Under the pieces are notes generated by a model. The model saw nothing but the letters and a program-made list of their open reading frames with translations, did no database searches and was not told the DNA's origin. Below are positions 9,261 through 17,483 of a stretch of DNA of 64,000 nucleotides, one piece after another. Made by a program: the position numbers and the translations under genes. Positions within the stretch are counted from its first letter, which is position 1, and each line of letters opens with the position of its first letter. Source of the stretch: Kribbella italica (lineage in GTDB: Bacteria > Actinomycetota > Actinomycetes > Propionibacteriales > Kribbellaceae); assembly GCF_014205135.1 (NCBI RefSeq), contig NZ_JACHMY010000001.1, forward strand, positions 8,432,001 through 8,496,000. The letters are read 5' to 3'.

Positions 9261-10543
9261 CAGCCGGCGATGCGCTTGAGCTCAGCCTCCACGACGGCCT
9301 TGACCGCCTTGATCTCGGTCGCCGGATCGCTGCCGTTCTTGATGATCCGGCTGACCGCGTCGGAGTACGCCGTCCCGGACTTCGGGGTCCACAGCAACGG
9401 CGTCTGGGCGTGCCCGTTCTCGTTGACGAACTTCACCGCGTCGGCGGCCGGGCCGGACTTCAGCTTGTCGGCCTTCTCCGCCAGGCTCTTGCGGGCCGGG
9501 ACGTGGAAGCCGTAGCTCTGCGCCCAGTCGAGCTGCTTGTCGGTCTGGTCGACCCACAGCCACTTGACGAACTTCTTCGCCGCGTCGACGTTCTTCGACT
9601 TCGTGCTGACCGAGGCGCCGTACGCGCCGACCGGGACGCTCGGGGCGCCGGTGGACGCGTCCAGCTTCGGCCAGGGCAGGACGCCGAAGTCGTCCGGCAG
9701 CGACTTCTGCAGCTGCGGGAACGTCCAGAGGCCGGTGAACTGCATCGCGGTCAGGCCCTGGGTGAACGCCGACGGGTCGGACCAGTCGGTCGGTGCCCCG
9801 AGCAACAACGCCTTCGAGGTGAACAACTCGCGCAGCTTGCGCAGCGACTCGGCCGCGGCCGGGCTGTCGAAGCCGAACTGGCCGTCCTCGGTCAGGTAGT
9901 CGACGCCCGCGGCCCACAGGGCCGGGCCGCCGAGAATGCCGACGCCGCCGTCGTTGCCGACGAACAGGCCCTTCACCTTGTCGGTGGTCAGCTTCTTCGC
10001 GGCCGCGATCAGCTCGTCGACGGTCGTCGGCGGCTGGACCCCGGCCTGCTGGAGCAGGCTCTTGCGGTAGACCAGCAGTTGCATGTCGGTTGCCTGCGGG
10101 ATCGCGTAGAGCTTGTCCTGGTAGGTCACCCGGGACAGCAGCGACGGGGTGAAGTCGCTCTTCGCGTCGCCGAGCAGGTCGGTCAGGTCGGCGACCTGGC
10201 CGCCCTTGATCATGTCGATCGACGGTCCGTTGCCGTACTCGAACACGTCCGGCCCGCCGTCGGTGAGCAGCGCGGCCGCGGTCTTCTTGTCGTAGTCGCC
10301 GGGGGACCACTGGACCGTCACGGTCGCGTCCGGGTACTCCTTGGCGTACTTCTCCACGGCCTGCTGGGTGCCCGCCTCGCCGTACTGGTGGTACCACTGC
10401 GCCAGCGCCGGCTTGTCACCCGAGGCACCGCCGCCCGAGTCCGAGCGGCCGGTGTTCGACCCGCAGCCGGCCACCGCCATCGCCGCGATCCCACCTCCGA
10501 GCGCGAGGAAGCTCCTGCGGTTGAACCCGTCTGCACCCGACAT
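9260..10543 (-). CDS. ABC transporter extracellular substrate-binding lipoprotein (sugar type)
   Basis: A 427-aa family-1 solute-binding protein. The N-terminus has a twin-arginine motif (NRRSFLALGG) and a lipobox (VAGC), so it is probably exported by Tat and lipid-anchored. The domain LAQWYHQYGEAGTQQAVEKY and the TGLWTFPQLQ region are typical of oligosaccharide binders. First gene of the operon with two permeases, a flavoenzyme and a deaminase-like protein. The ligand is not evident; the unusual downstream enzymes hint at a glycosylated or nucleoside-like compound. Confidence 0.9.
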   Translation of the reverse strand: MSGADGFNRRSFLALGGGIAAMAVAGCGSNTGRSDSGGGASGDKPALAQWYHQYGEAGTQQAVEKYAKEYPDATVTVQWSPGDYDKKTAAALLTDGGPDVFEYGNGPSIDMIKGGQVADLTDLLGDAKSDFTPSLLSRVTYQDKLYAIPQATDMQLLVYRKSLLQQAGVQPPTTVDELIAAAKKLTTDKVKGLFVGNDGGVGILGGPALWAAGVDYLTEDGQFGFDSPAAAESLRKLRELFTSKALLLGAPTDWSDPSAFTQGLTAMQFTGLWTFPQLQKSLPDDFGVLPWPKLDASTGAPSVPVGAYGASVSTKSKNVDAAKKFVKWLWVDQTDKQLDWAQSYGFHVPARKSLAEKADKLKSGPAADAVKFVNENGHAQTPLLWTPKSGTAYSDAVSRIIKNGSDPATEIKAVKAVVEAELKRIAG

Positions 10544-10673
10544 CGCGACGTACCTCCAGCTCAGGCGCGGTCCCAGGACCCGCGCACCCTGGTCCGACCC
10601 TACGACCGACCGGGTCCCTGAGGGCCCCTTTTCGACTGTTGATCAATCGAGTGGCGCACTGGTCTTTGCGTTG

Positions 10674-10679
10674 TAGGGT
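10674..10679 (+). promoter_or_regulatory. -10 box TAGGGT for the MFS leader transcript
   Basis: TAGGGT ends 7 nt before the ATG of the six-codon leader ORF at 10687, so the transcript probably starts at that ATG without a 5' leader of its own. No good -35 box is visible at the expected distance. Confidence 0.5.
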
Positions 10680-10686
10680 GTCGGCC

Positions 10687-10707
10687 ATGTCCCGCATGCC
10701 GCACTAG
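10687..10707 (+). CDS. Six-codon leader peptide (MSRMPH) upstream of the MFS gene
   Basis: ATG TCC CGC ATG CCG CAC TAG. The start lies 7 nt after a TAGGGT box, so it would be read by a leaderless-initiating ribosome. Its stop codon lies inside the 5' arm of stem P1 of the following RNA structure (10704-10711). A ribosome finishing this peptide would therefore melt P1 and change access to the MFS ribosome binding site. The role as a regulatory leader is inference from position and structure; no family is known to me. Confidence 0.45.
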   Translation: MSRMPH

Positions 10708-10773
10708 AGAGGGCTCGAGTCGCCGAGCCCAATTCTCGTTCCCCGCCTCGTCGAGGCCGGGGCTCTCTAGGAG
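10704..10773 (+). promoter_or_regulatory. Structured mRNA leader (three-way junction) covering the MFS Shine-Dalgarno sequence
   Basis: P1: CTAGAGAG (10704-10711) pairs perfectly with CTCTCTAG (10763-10770). P2: GGCTCG (10712-10717) pairs with CGAGCC (10724-10729) with a six-base loop. P3: 10741-10762 folds as CCCCG/CGGGG with inner CCTC/GAGG. An A/T-rich joining segment (10731-10740) separates P2 and P3. The 3' arm of P1 overlaps AGGAG (10769-10773), the ribosome site for the MFS start at 10783. This looks like a translational attenuator or riboswitch-like element; the ligand or stalling signal is unknown. Confidence 0.6.
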
Positions 10774-10782
10774 CGCCTTCTC

Positions 10783-11949
10783 ATGTCCAGCACCCTGCGT
10801 GCTGGGAGCTACCGTGCTGTCCTCCTCCTGCCGTCCGCGCTGCGCACTTTCGTGCCCGCGCTGGCAGGCCGGCTGGCCTACGGTCTGCTCCCGCTGTCCA
10901 CCCTGTTCACCGTCCACGCCGCGACAGGCTCGTTCGCCGTCGCCGGAGCTGCTGGAGCCGGCTTCGGCCTGGCGTCCTTGTCGATGCCGTACAAGGCCCG
11001 CCTGGTCGACCGCTACAGCCAGCGCCGGGTCCTGCCACCTCTGGCGCTCACCTGTGCGCTGGGACTCGTCGCAACCACCTTCCTGAGTACGCCGGCCCTA
11101 CTGGTCGTACTGGTCACCGTGACCGGGCTCTTCGCCCCACCACTCGGCCCGTCGATGCGCGCCAACTGGCGGCTCATCACCGAGGACACCGATCTCAAGG
11201 AACGCGCCTACGCCCTGGACGCGATCTGTGAGGAGTCCCTCTACCTGGCCGGGCCGTTGCTGGCCGGCCTGCTGATCAGCCTCTGGTCAGCATCCGCAGC
11301 ACTCATCTGTACGGCGGTGCTGCTTGCCGGTGGCACCTGTCTGATGGTCACCTCGCCGCTGGCCTGCCGGACGACTCCACCGGGTCCGGCCCGGCACCTA
11401 CTCGGCCCGCTGACCAACGCCGGGCTGCGCAGGATCCTGATCGTCATCCTGGTCACGGCGGCCGGAGTCAGTACGGCGTACCTGTGTGTCGCGGGAGTGG
11501 CGCAGGCGCAGGGGAAGCCGGGAGCGGCCGGGTTCGTCGAGGCGGGGATCGGACTCGGCAGTGTCGTCGGCGGCTTGCTGTGGGGACGCCGGAAGCACAC
11601 CCGGACGCATGAGAAGCACCTCGCCGGGCTGATCGGCCTGCTGGCGGCGGGACTGCTCGCGGCGTCGCTGGCGAGCCACCTGGTCGTGCTGGGCGGGGTG
11701 ATGGCAGTCGCCGGGCTCGCCGTCGCGCCCTTGTTCGTGGTGTCGTACCTGGCCGCCGACGAGGTCACACCTCCGGACCAGCGGACCGAGGCGAGTACCT
11801 GGATCAACACCGCCAACAACCTGGGGAGCGCAGCCGGTGCGTCGTTGGTCGGAGTGCTGATCGACCGGAGCGGACCGGCGTACGGGTTCCTGGCCGGGGG
11901 CGTGCTGCTGGTGCTGGTGTCGGCGGTGCTGCTCAGGCGGACGAAGTGA
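10783..11949 (+). CDS. Major facilitator superfamily transporter
   Basis: A 388-aa protein with about 12 hydrophobic segments, the MFS loop motif between segments 2 and 3 seen as PYKARLVDRYSQRRVL (about 70-85), and a second-half PPDQRTEASTWINTANNLGSAAG typical of drug- or sugar-efflux MFS members. AGGAG sits nine bases before the ATG and is part of the leader stem described above. Its stop abuts the convergent PfkB kinase gene with no gap. Substrate unknown; leader control by a short peptide is often associated with antibiotic or metabolite efflux, which is only a suggestion. Confidence 0.85.
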   Translation: MSSTLRAGSYRAVLLLPSALRTFVPALAGRLAYGLLPLSTLFTVHAATGSFAVAGAAGAGFGLASLSMPYKARLVDRYSQRRVLPPLALTCALGLVATTFLSTPALLVVLVTVTGLFAPPLGPSMRANWRLITEDTDLKERAYALDAICEESLYLAGPLLAGLLISLWSASAALICTAVLLAGGTCLMVTSPLACRTTPPGPARHLLGPLTNAGLRRILIVILVTAAGVSTAYLCVAGVAQAQGKPGAAGFVEAGIGLGSVVGGLLWGRRKHTRTHEKHLAGLIGLLAAGLLAASLASHLVVLGGVMAVAGLAVAPLFVVSYLAADEVTPPDQRTEASTWINTANNLGSAAGASLVGVLIDRSGPAYGFLAGGVLLVLVSAVLLRRTK

Positions 11950-12996
11950 TCAGGCGTCCGAGAGCCGGGCGATGGTCGCGCCGGCCCGGCGGACGATCGG
12001 GACCGGGCCTTCGGGAAGGACGTCGCCGATGAACGTGTAGTGCCGCAGGATGTCGGGATCGACGCCGCCCGGGCGGGTGCGGCTGTGGTCGCGGACCCAG
12101 TCGATGATGTCGCCCCACCCGGGCGCCGCGAGCGAGCCGCCGAAGTGCTGGACCGACAGCCCGGCGCACAGGTTGCCGAACGCGAGCCTGTGCGCCAGCG
12201 GCCAGCCACGCAGCGTGCCGAGCACCAGGGAGGCCAGGAACACGTCACCGGCACCGGTCGGGTCGTACGACCGGACCGGCAGCGCGGGGATGTGCTCCTC
12301 CTCCCCGGTGGCGGAGTCGATCGCCAGTACGCCGTCCGAACCGTTCGTCACGACGGCCAGCGGGACCCGCTCGGCCAGCTTGTGCAGCGCGGCCTTGGGG
12401 GTGTCGGTCCGCGTGTAGGCCATCGCCTCACCGGCGTTCGGGGTGAAGGCGTGGAAGCCCTCCAGCACGTCGAGCACGGCCGGTGACCAGGTGTCGGTCG
12501 GGTCCCAGCCGACGTCGCCGAACAGCAGCGCGCCGGACTCGCGGGCCTCGGCCGTCCAGCTCGGCAGCTCCTCCGCGACCGGCACGATCGCCGACCGGGT
12601 GTTGAGGCCCGGGCCGACCAGCTTGCTCGGGTCGCCGGGCGCCTCGTGCGCGTGGGTGACCATCGCCCGGTCCCGGTCGATCGACATCGAGACCGTGACG
12701 GGGGAGTGCCAGTGGCCGATCCGGCGGGAGTGCGACAGGTCGACCTTCTCCTGGTCGGCCAGCGTCCGCCAGCAGAAGTCGGCGTACACGTCGTCGCCGA
12801 AGACCGCGGCCAGGCCGCTGCGCAGCCCGAGCCGGCTCGCGGCGATCGCGAAGTTCGCGACACCGCCGGGGCACGAACCCATCCCCTCGGCGAAGATCTC
12901 GGTCCCCGTGGTCGGCGCGGACTCCAGTCCGGTGAGCACGATGTCGAGAAACACGGTGCCCTGCACGAACACGTCGTAACAGTCCGGATCTTCCAC
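11950..12996 (-). CDS. PfkB family carbohydrate kinase
   Basis: A 348-aa ribokinase-like kinase that phosphorylates a sugar or nucleoside using ATP. The N-terminal glycine-rich signature is GMGSCPGGVANFAIAASRLG (about 51-70) and the C-terminal signature with the catalytic Asp and anion hole is YDPTGAGDVFLASLVLG (about 245-261). GTG start at 12996 with AAGGA six bases upstream. Convergent with the MFS gene. Specific substrate cannot be read from the sequence. Confidence 0.87.
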   Translation of the reverse strand: MEDPDCYDVFVQGTVFLDIVLTGLESAPTTGTEIFAEGMGSCPGGVANFAIAASRLGLRSGLAAVFGDDVYADFCWRTLADQEKVDLSHSRRIGHWHSPVTVSMSIDRDRAMVTHAHEAPGDPSKLVGPGLNTRSAIVPVAEELPSWTAEARESGALLFGDVGWDPTDTWSPAVLDVLEGFHAFTPNAGEAMAYTRTDTPKAALHKLAERVPLAVVTNGSDGVLAIDSATGEEEHIPALPVRSYDPTGAGDVFLASLVLGTLRGWPLAHRLAFGNLCAGLSVQHFGGSLAAPGWGDIIDWVRDHSRTRPGGVDPDILRHYTFIGDVLPEGPVPIVRRAGATIARLSDA

Positions 12997-13094
12997 GTGA
13001 CGTCCTTGTCGGTGGTGAGTGGTTTGCTGTCCTTCGTAACATCATCAGCCGGTCATCACCAGGGATTTGGGAGGACGTCGATGGTTGTGAGGGT

Positions 13095-13499
13095 GTGTTC
13101 GTGATCCCGACCTGGATCTCGGTGGTCGGTGTCGCGATGACCGTGCTGAGCCCGTTGCTGGCGCTCGGCGGCGTCGCCCTGGGCGCGTACCTGACCCGGA
13201 AGTCCGATCGCGAGCTGGACACGTGGCGGCACCGCGAGGAGACGATGCGGATGGTCCGCTGGGCGGTCGAGCAGATCCTGAACGACGACGACACCGGCAC
13301 GGACGCCGGTGTGGTCACGCTGCGTTCGCTGATGCGCTCGGAACTGTTGCAGCCCGAGGACTACGAGCTGGTCGCCGCGCTGACCGCCGCCGTCGCGATC
13401 GACCGGGTCGGCGAGACGACGTACGCTGAACTTGCCGACGCCGACATCGAGGTGGTCGAAGAAGAAGGAGCCCGCCGATGGCTGAGAAGAAGACCGTGA
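13095..13499 (+). CDS. Hypothetical membrane-anchored protein (134 aa)
   Basis: One N-terminal membrane segment (IPTWISVVGVAMTVLSPLLALGGVALGAYL, about 4-33) is followed by a charged helical cytosolic part. GTG at 13095 or GTG at 13101 could be the start; GAGGG at 13089-13093 fits 13101 better. The 3' end overlaps the next small gene by 22 bases in another frame, so the two are translationally coupled. No family recognised. Confidence 0.6.
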   Translation: MFVIPTWISVVGVAMTVLSPLLALGGVALGAYLTRKSDRELDTWRHREETMRMVRWAVEQILNDDDTGTDAGVVTLRSLMRSELLQPEDYELVAALTAAVAIDRVGETTYAELADADIEVVEEEGARRWLRRRP

Positions 13500-13642
13500 A
13501 GGTCTCCCGCCAGGCCGTGGAGCTGGCCCGGTTGCACGTCGAGGCGGCCCGCCGCGCCGGACGCAAACCGGAGCCCGCGGTCGCCCGGATTGCGGACGCC
13601 CGTCCGGAGAACGGCAACGGTACGGCGCCCGCTCCCGCCTGA
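13478..13642 (+). CDS. Small basic protein (54 aa)
   Basis: MAEKKTVKVSRQAVELARLH then VEAARRAGRKPEPAVARIADA and a Pro/Ala tail. The ATG is preceded by GAAGAAGGAG at ideal spacing, and the first part is helical with a heptad-like pattern. It overlaps the end of the membrane protein gene by 22 bases. It is too short to assign; a partner of the upstream membrane protein is the simplest guess. Confidence 0.6.
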   Translation: MAEKKTVKVSRQAVELARLHVEAARRAGRKPEPAVARIADARPENGNGTAPAPA

Positions 13643-13691
13643 GGCCCGTCGTTAGGCGGCACGCCTGACCGGATCACCGCCTCGATGCCCC

Positions 13692-13697
13692 TAGACT
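13692..13697 (+). promoter_or_regulatory. Candidate -10 box TAGACT upstream of ftsE
   Basis: TAGACT at 13692-13697 and TACGGT at 13722-13727 both match TANNNT within the 141-bp gap before ftsE. Neither has a clear -35 partner. Either could start the ftsEX transcript with an untranslated leader of about 50-80 nt. Confidence 0.3.
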
Positions 13698-13783
13698 GAT
13701 CGTCGGCCGCTCCCGGTGGCGTACGGTGCTGTGGTGGTTACCGACGCGTCACTCCCTGTTCCCGACCACGGCCGGAATGTCCC

Positions 13784-14473
13784 GTGATCCGCTTCGAGAA
13801 TGTTTCCAAGACGTACGAGGGTCAGTCCAAGGCTGCCCTGCTGAACGTGAACGTCGAGATCGAGAAGGGCGAGTTCGTCTTCCTGGTCGGCACCTCCGGG
13901 TCCGGCAAGTCGACGTTCCTTCGTCTCGTGCTGCGTGAGCACCGGACCTCCAAGGGCCACATCATGGTCGCCGGCAAGGACCTGAACCGGCTGGCCAGCT
14001 GGCGGATCCCGCAGATGCGCCGGCAGATCGGCACGGTCTTCCAGGACTTCCGGCTGCTGCCGAACAAGACCGTCGCGGAGAACGTCGCGTTCGCCCTGCA
14101 GGTGATCGGCAAGCCGCGCTCGCACATCCGCAAGACGGTGCCCGAGGTGCTCGAGCTGGTCGGTCTGGACGGCAAGGAGGACCGGCTGCCGGACGAGCTG
14201 TCCGGTGGTGAGCAGCAGCGGGTCGCGATCGCGCGCGCGTTCGTGAACCGGCCGATGATCCTGATCGCCGACGAGCCGACCGGAAACCTCGACCCCGGTA
14301 CGTCGGTCGGCATCATGAAGCTGCTGGACCGGATCAACCGGACCGGGACGACCGTGGTGATGGCCACCCACGACGTCTCGATCGTCGACCAGATGCGCAA
14401 GCGCGTGATCGAGCTGGAGAACGGCCATGTCGTCCGCGACGAGTCGCGCGGCGTCTACGGCTACCAGCACTGA
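13784..14473 (+). CDS. ftsE: Cell division ATP-binding protein FtsE
   Basis: A 229-aa ABC ATPase with Walker A GTSGSGKST (about 37-45), signature LSGGEQQRVAIARA, Walker B MILIADEPTGNLD and switch His in MATHDVS. FtsE pairs with FtsX at the septal membrane and transmits ATP-driven changes that activate peptidoglycan hydrolases. GTG start at 13784; the next gene, ftsX, starts 19 bp after its stop with AGCAGGGA as ribosome site. The FtsE-FtsX-peptidase-SmpB order is a conserved actinobacterial block. Confidence 0.96.
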   Translation: MIRFENVSKTYEGQSKAALLNVNVEIEKGEFVFLVGTSGSGKSTFLRLVLREHRTSKGHIMVAGKDLNRLASWRIPQMRRQIGTVFQDFRLLPNKTVAENVAFALQVIGKPRSHIRKTVPEVLELVGLDGKEDRLPDELSGGEQQRVAIARAFVNRPMILIADEPTGNLDPGTSVGIMKLLDRINRTGTTVVMATHDVSIVDQMRKRVIELENGHVVRDESRGVYGYQH

Positions 14474-14492
14474 GAGCAGGGACTGACTTCGT

Positions 14493-15404
14493 ATGCGCTT
14501 GAACTACATCCTTTCGGACCTGGGCATCGGTCTGAAGCGGAACCTGTCGATGACGATCGCCGTCGTCGTCACCATCTGGGTCTCGCTGTCGCTGTTCGGC
14601 AGCGCGCTGCTCGCCCGCGAGCAGGTCGACCTGATGAAGGGCAACTGGTACGACAAGATCCAGATCTCGATCTTCATGTGCACCAAGGACTCCGGCGGCC
14701 GCGGCTGCTCGGGCGCCGAGGTGACCACGGAGCAGAAGAACCGGATCAAGCAGGTGATCGAGTCCAGCCCGGACACCGCGCCCGAGGGCGTCTTCGGTGA
14801 GTCGAAGAAGGAAGCGTTCGAGCAGTTCAAGAAGCTGTACAAGGACTCGCCGATCGTCTCCACGGTCACCGAGGACCAGATGCAGGAGTCGTACCGGGTC
14901 AAGCTGAAGGATCCACAGCGCTACCAGAACCTGGTCAGCGCGGTGGCCGGCCTGCCCGGCGTCGACACCGTGCAGGACCTGAGACAGTATCTCGATCCAC
15001 TCTTCAAGGCGCTGAACGGTTTGCAAGTCGGCGCCCTGGTCGCCGCGGCGCTGCTGCTGGTCGCCGCGCTGATGCAGATCTCGAACACGATCCGCCTGGC
15101 GGCGTACGCCCGACGGCGAGAGATAGGCATCATGCGCCTGGTGGGCGCCTCGAACTTCTACATCCAGCTACCGTTCCTGCTGGAAGCGGTGCTGGCGGCC
15201 CTGATCGGCGCGGTCCTTGCCTGCGGCACCCTCTGGGTCGGCGTGTACTTCGTCGTCATGCAGCGGGCGGCCGAGACGTTCCGGGTCTGGCAGTGGGTCG
15301 GCGCGGCCGAAACCTTCCAGGCGACGCTGATCATGGTGGTCGTCGGACTGGTGCTCGCGGTGGTTCCGACATTCCTGACGACGCGGAAATACCTCAAAGT
15401 CTGA
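14493..15404 (+). CDS. ftsX: Cell division protein FtsX (permease-like)
   Basis: A 303-aa membrane protein of the MacB/FtsX fold: cytosolic N-terminus, first membrane segment at about 20-45, an extracellular domain of about 120 residues (contains a Cys pair in FMCTKDSGGRGCSG), then three more membrane segments with the conserved LRRREIGIMRLVGAS-type loop seen as ARRREIGIMRLVGAS. It senses or recruits an extracellular hydrolase partner; the M23 peptidase encoded directly downstream is the obvious candidate. Confidence 0.96.
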   Translation: MRLNYILSDLGIGLKRNLSMTIAVVVTIWVSLSLFGSALLAREQVDLMKGNWYDKIQISIFMCTKDSGGRGCSGAEVTTEQKNRIKQVIESSPDTAPEGVFGESKKEAFEQFKKLYKDSPIVSTVTEDQMQESYRVKLKDPQRYQNLVSAVAGLPGVDTVQDLRQYLDPLFKALNGLQVGALVAAALLLVAALMQISNTIRLAAYARRREIGIMRLVGASNFYIQLPFLLEAVLAALIGAVLACGTLWVGVYFVVMQRAAETFRVWQWVGAAETFQATLIMVVVGLVLAVVPTFLTTRKYLKV

Positions 15405-15461
15405 GCTCGGTGACTTATCGTGCAGTAGCACGACAACTCAACCCAGAGCAAGGGGTCGACT

Positions 15462-16892
15462 GTGGTCCCGCACTTCCCCGGTGCGAACCCGCGTGAGCGG
15501 GGACGCATCAAGCGAGACGACAGCATCGGCGCCACCGCCACACCGAGCGATCGGTCGCGCCCGCGACCGCCCGCCCGGCAGACGATTGTCGCCGCTTGCT
15601 GCGTTGTCCTGTCCATGACCGCCGGAGCACTGGCGGTGGTTCCGTCTGCGCAGGCGGACCCACCCGATCCGAACGCCCAGAAGAAACAGCTCGACAGCCA
15701 GATCAACCAGTCCAAGGCCGATCTGCACGAGTCGTACGACCAGCTGTCGAAATCTGTTGCCGCCTACAACCAGGCGGAGACGCAGTACCAGGCCGTCCAG
15801 TCCCGGTACGCCGCCGTCCAGGGCAAGCTGGCGGCCGCGAAGGCCGCCGACGTGGTGGCCGCGAGCAAGCTCAAGGCCGCCGAGCAGGCGCTGACGACGG
15901 CGCGGACGAACGTTGCCGACGGCCAGAAAGAGATTCTCGCCAAGCAGGCGCTGGCCGGCCGCGCGGTGCGCTCGGCGTACCAGCAGCAGAATCCGCTGGT
16001 CGGTCTGTCGATCGTGCTGCGCGGCGCGTCGCCGGCCGATCTGGCCAGCGGCATGCAGGTGCAGCGCAACGTCTTCGGGATCACCGGGAACGCGATCACC
16101 AACCTGAACAACGCGCAGGCGCAGCTGGCGAACAAGCAGGCCAAGCTGGCCGAGGCCGAGCGGATCGTCGCGGAGCAGAAGGCCGAGGCGGCGCGCACCG
16201 TTCAGGAGGTCACCACGCTGACCCAGCAGGTCGCGACCGAGAAGGCCGCGGCGGCTGCCGTCACCGCGACCCGGCTGGTGGCGCAGCAGGCCGCCGAGAA
16301 GGACAAGAACTCGGAGCTGGCGAACTACCAGTCCCTGGTCGCCGAGCGGTCCCGGGTCGAGCAGGTCCTGATCGCGCGGGCGCGGGCCGAGAAGGCCGCC
16401 GCTGCCCGGCGTAAGGCGGCGGCCGAGGCCGCCGAGCGGGCGAAGGCGAAGAAGGAGAAGCGGCCGCCGAAGCGGATCCCGGACCCGCCGGACAACGACG
16501 GTGGGCTGAGCTTCCCGATCAACACCTACATCACCTCGCCGTACGGGATGCGCTTCCACCCGATCCTGCACTACTGGAAGCTGCACGACGGGACCGACTT
16601 CGGGGCCGGCTGCGGTACGCCGATCCACGCCGCCGCGAGCGGGACGGTCACGGACCGTTACTACAACGGCGGCTACGGGAACCGGATCTTCGTCAACCAC
16701 GGCGTGATCGGCGGCGACTCGATCACCACCGTCTACAACCACCTGTCCCGTTACAAGGCGCGCGTCGGCCAGCGGGTGAAGAAGGGCCAGGTCATCGGGT
16801 ACGTCGGCACCACCGGCTACTCGACCGGCTGTCACCTGCACTTCATGGTCTACCGCGACGGCCGCGTGACAAACCCGATGAAGTACCTGTGA
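15462..16892 (+). CDS. Secreted M23 (LytM) peptidase with N-terminal coiled coil
   Basis: A 476-aa exported protein. A long basic N-terminus precedes a signal segment (TIVAACCVVLSMTAGALAVV, ending ...SAQA at about 65). Residues about 70-330 are Ala/Gln/Lys-rich coiled coil, followed by a basic linker and a LytM domain from about 345. Zinc ligands are intact: HDGTDFG (HxxxD) and GCHLHF (HxH). This is an EnvC-like architecture, but with an active site rather than a degenerate one. Located after ftsX, it is probably the hydrolase or hydrolase activator gated by FtsEX. GTG start at 15462 is tentative. Confidence 0.9.
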   Translation: MVPHFPGANPRERGRIKRDDSIGATATPSDRSRPRPPARQTIVAACCVVLSMTAGALAVVPSAQADPPDPNAQKKQLDSQINQSKADLHESYDQLSKSVAAYNQAETQYQAVQSRYAAVQGKLAAAKAADVVAASKLKAAEQALTTARTNVADGQKEILAKQALAGRAVRSAYQQQNPLVGLSIVLRGASPADLASGMQVQRNVFGITGNAITNLNNAQAQLANKQAKLAEAERIVAEQKAEAARTVQEVTTLTQQVATEKAAAAAVTATRLVAQQAAEKDKNSELANYQSLVAERSRVEQVLIARARAEKAAAARRKAAAEAAERAKAKKEKRPPKRIPDPPDNDGGLSFPINTYITSPYGMRFHPILHYWKLHDGTDFGAGCGTPIHAAASGTVTDRYYNGGYGNRIFVNHGVIGGDSITTVYNHLSRYKARVGQRVKKGQVIGYVGTTGYSTGCHLHFMVYRDGRVTNPMKYL

Positions 16893-16901
16893 GTCGTCTG
16901 G

Positions 16902-16907
16902 GATACT
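16902..16907 (+). promoter_or_regulatory. Candidate -10 box GATACT for smpB
   Basis: GATACT ends six bases before the smpB ATG at 16914. The spacing matches the leaderless pattern at other genes here, although the first base departs from TANNNT. No Shine-Dalgarno sequence precedes smpB. Confidence 0.4.
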
Positions 16908-16913
16908 GGCCGG

Positions 16914-17384
16914 ATGGTGAAACAGACCGGCCAGAAGCCGATCGCGCAGAACCGTAAGGCGCGACACGACTACCACATCGACGACGTGGTGGAGGCCGGC
17001 CTTGTGCTGACGGGGACCGAGGTGAAGTCCCTGCGGCTGGGCCGGGCCTCCCTCGTCGACGCGTTCGGCTCCGTGCGCGGTCGTGAACTCTGGCTGCAGA
17101 ACCTGCACATCCCGGAGTACACGCACGGCACGTGGACCAACCACGAGCCGCGGCGGACCCGCAAGCTGCTGCTGCACCGCGACGAGATGGAGAAGCTGAT
17201 CCGCGCGGTCGAGCAGCAGGGCGTCACGCTGGTGCCGCTGTCGCTGTACTTCAAGGACGGGTACGCGAAGGTCGAGCTGGCCACCGCGCGCGGCAAGAAG
17301 GACTACGACAAGCGGCACGCGCTGGCCGAGCGCCAGGCCAACCGCGAGGCGCAGCGGGCGCTGTCGGACCGCAGCCGGCACTGA
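16914..17384 (+). CDS. smpB: SsrA-binding protein SmpB
   Basis: A 156-aa OB-fold protein with the tmRNA-binding strands AQNRKARHDYHIDDVVEAGLVL (about 11-32, given here only as its edges AQNRKARHDY and EAGLVL), GTEVKSLRLGRASL and the basic C-terminal tail GKKDYDKRHALAERQANREAQRALSDR, shown by its core KKDYDKR. It delivers tmRNA to stalled ribosomes and its tail reads the empty A site. Its partner RNA ssrA is 2.8 kb downstream. Length is normal for the family. Confidence 0.97.
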   Translation: MVKQTGQKPIAQNRKARHDYHIDDVVEAGLVLTGTEVKSLRLGRASLVDAFGSVRGRELWLQNLHIPEYTHGTWTNHEPRRTRKLLLHRDEMEKLIRAVEQQGVTLVPLSLYFKDGYAKVELATARGKKDYDKRHALAERQANREAQRALSDRSRH

Positions 17385-17483
17385 CCCCTTCGTTCGTCGT
17401 ACGGCGGTGCCTGGGGTCGGCTCAGGGGTGGCTCCGGGCGGCACCCGATGGGGCGGACGGGTTTTCGGCAGCACAGTAGAGGC

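Noticed and set aside
13081..13104. Seven-codon ORF MVVRVCS with a good Shine-Dalgarno site before the 134-aa membrane protein
   Set aside because: It could be a leader peptide, but there is no accompanying RNA structure and it overlaps the GTG start region of the larger gene.
15438..17474. Very long minus-strand open frame opposite the M23 peptidase and smpB
   Set aside because: Its translation is Arg/Leu/Gly/Val-rich without domains and it lies antisense to clear genes; a by-product of GC-rich third positions. The same applies to the long antisense frames at 18074-19957, 32485-34686 and 46000-47367.
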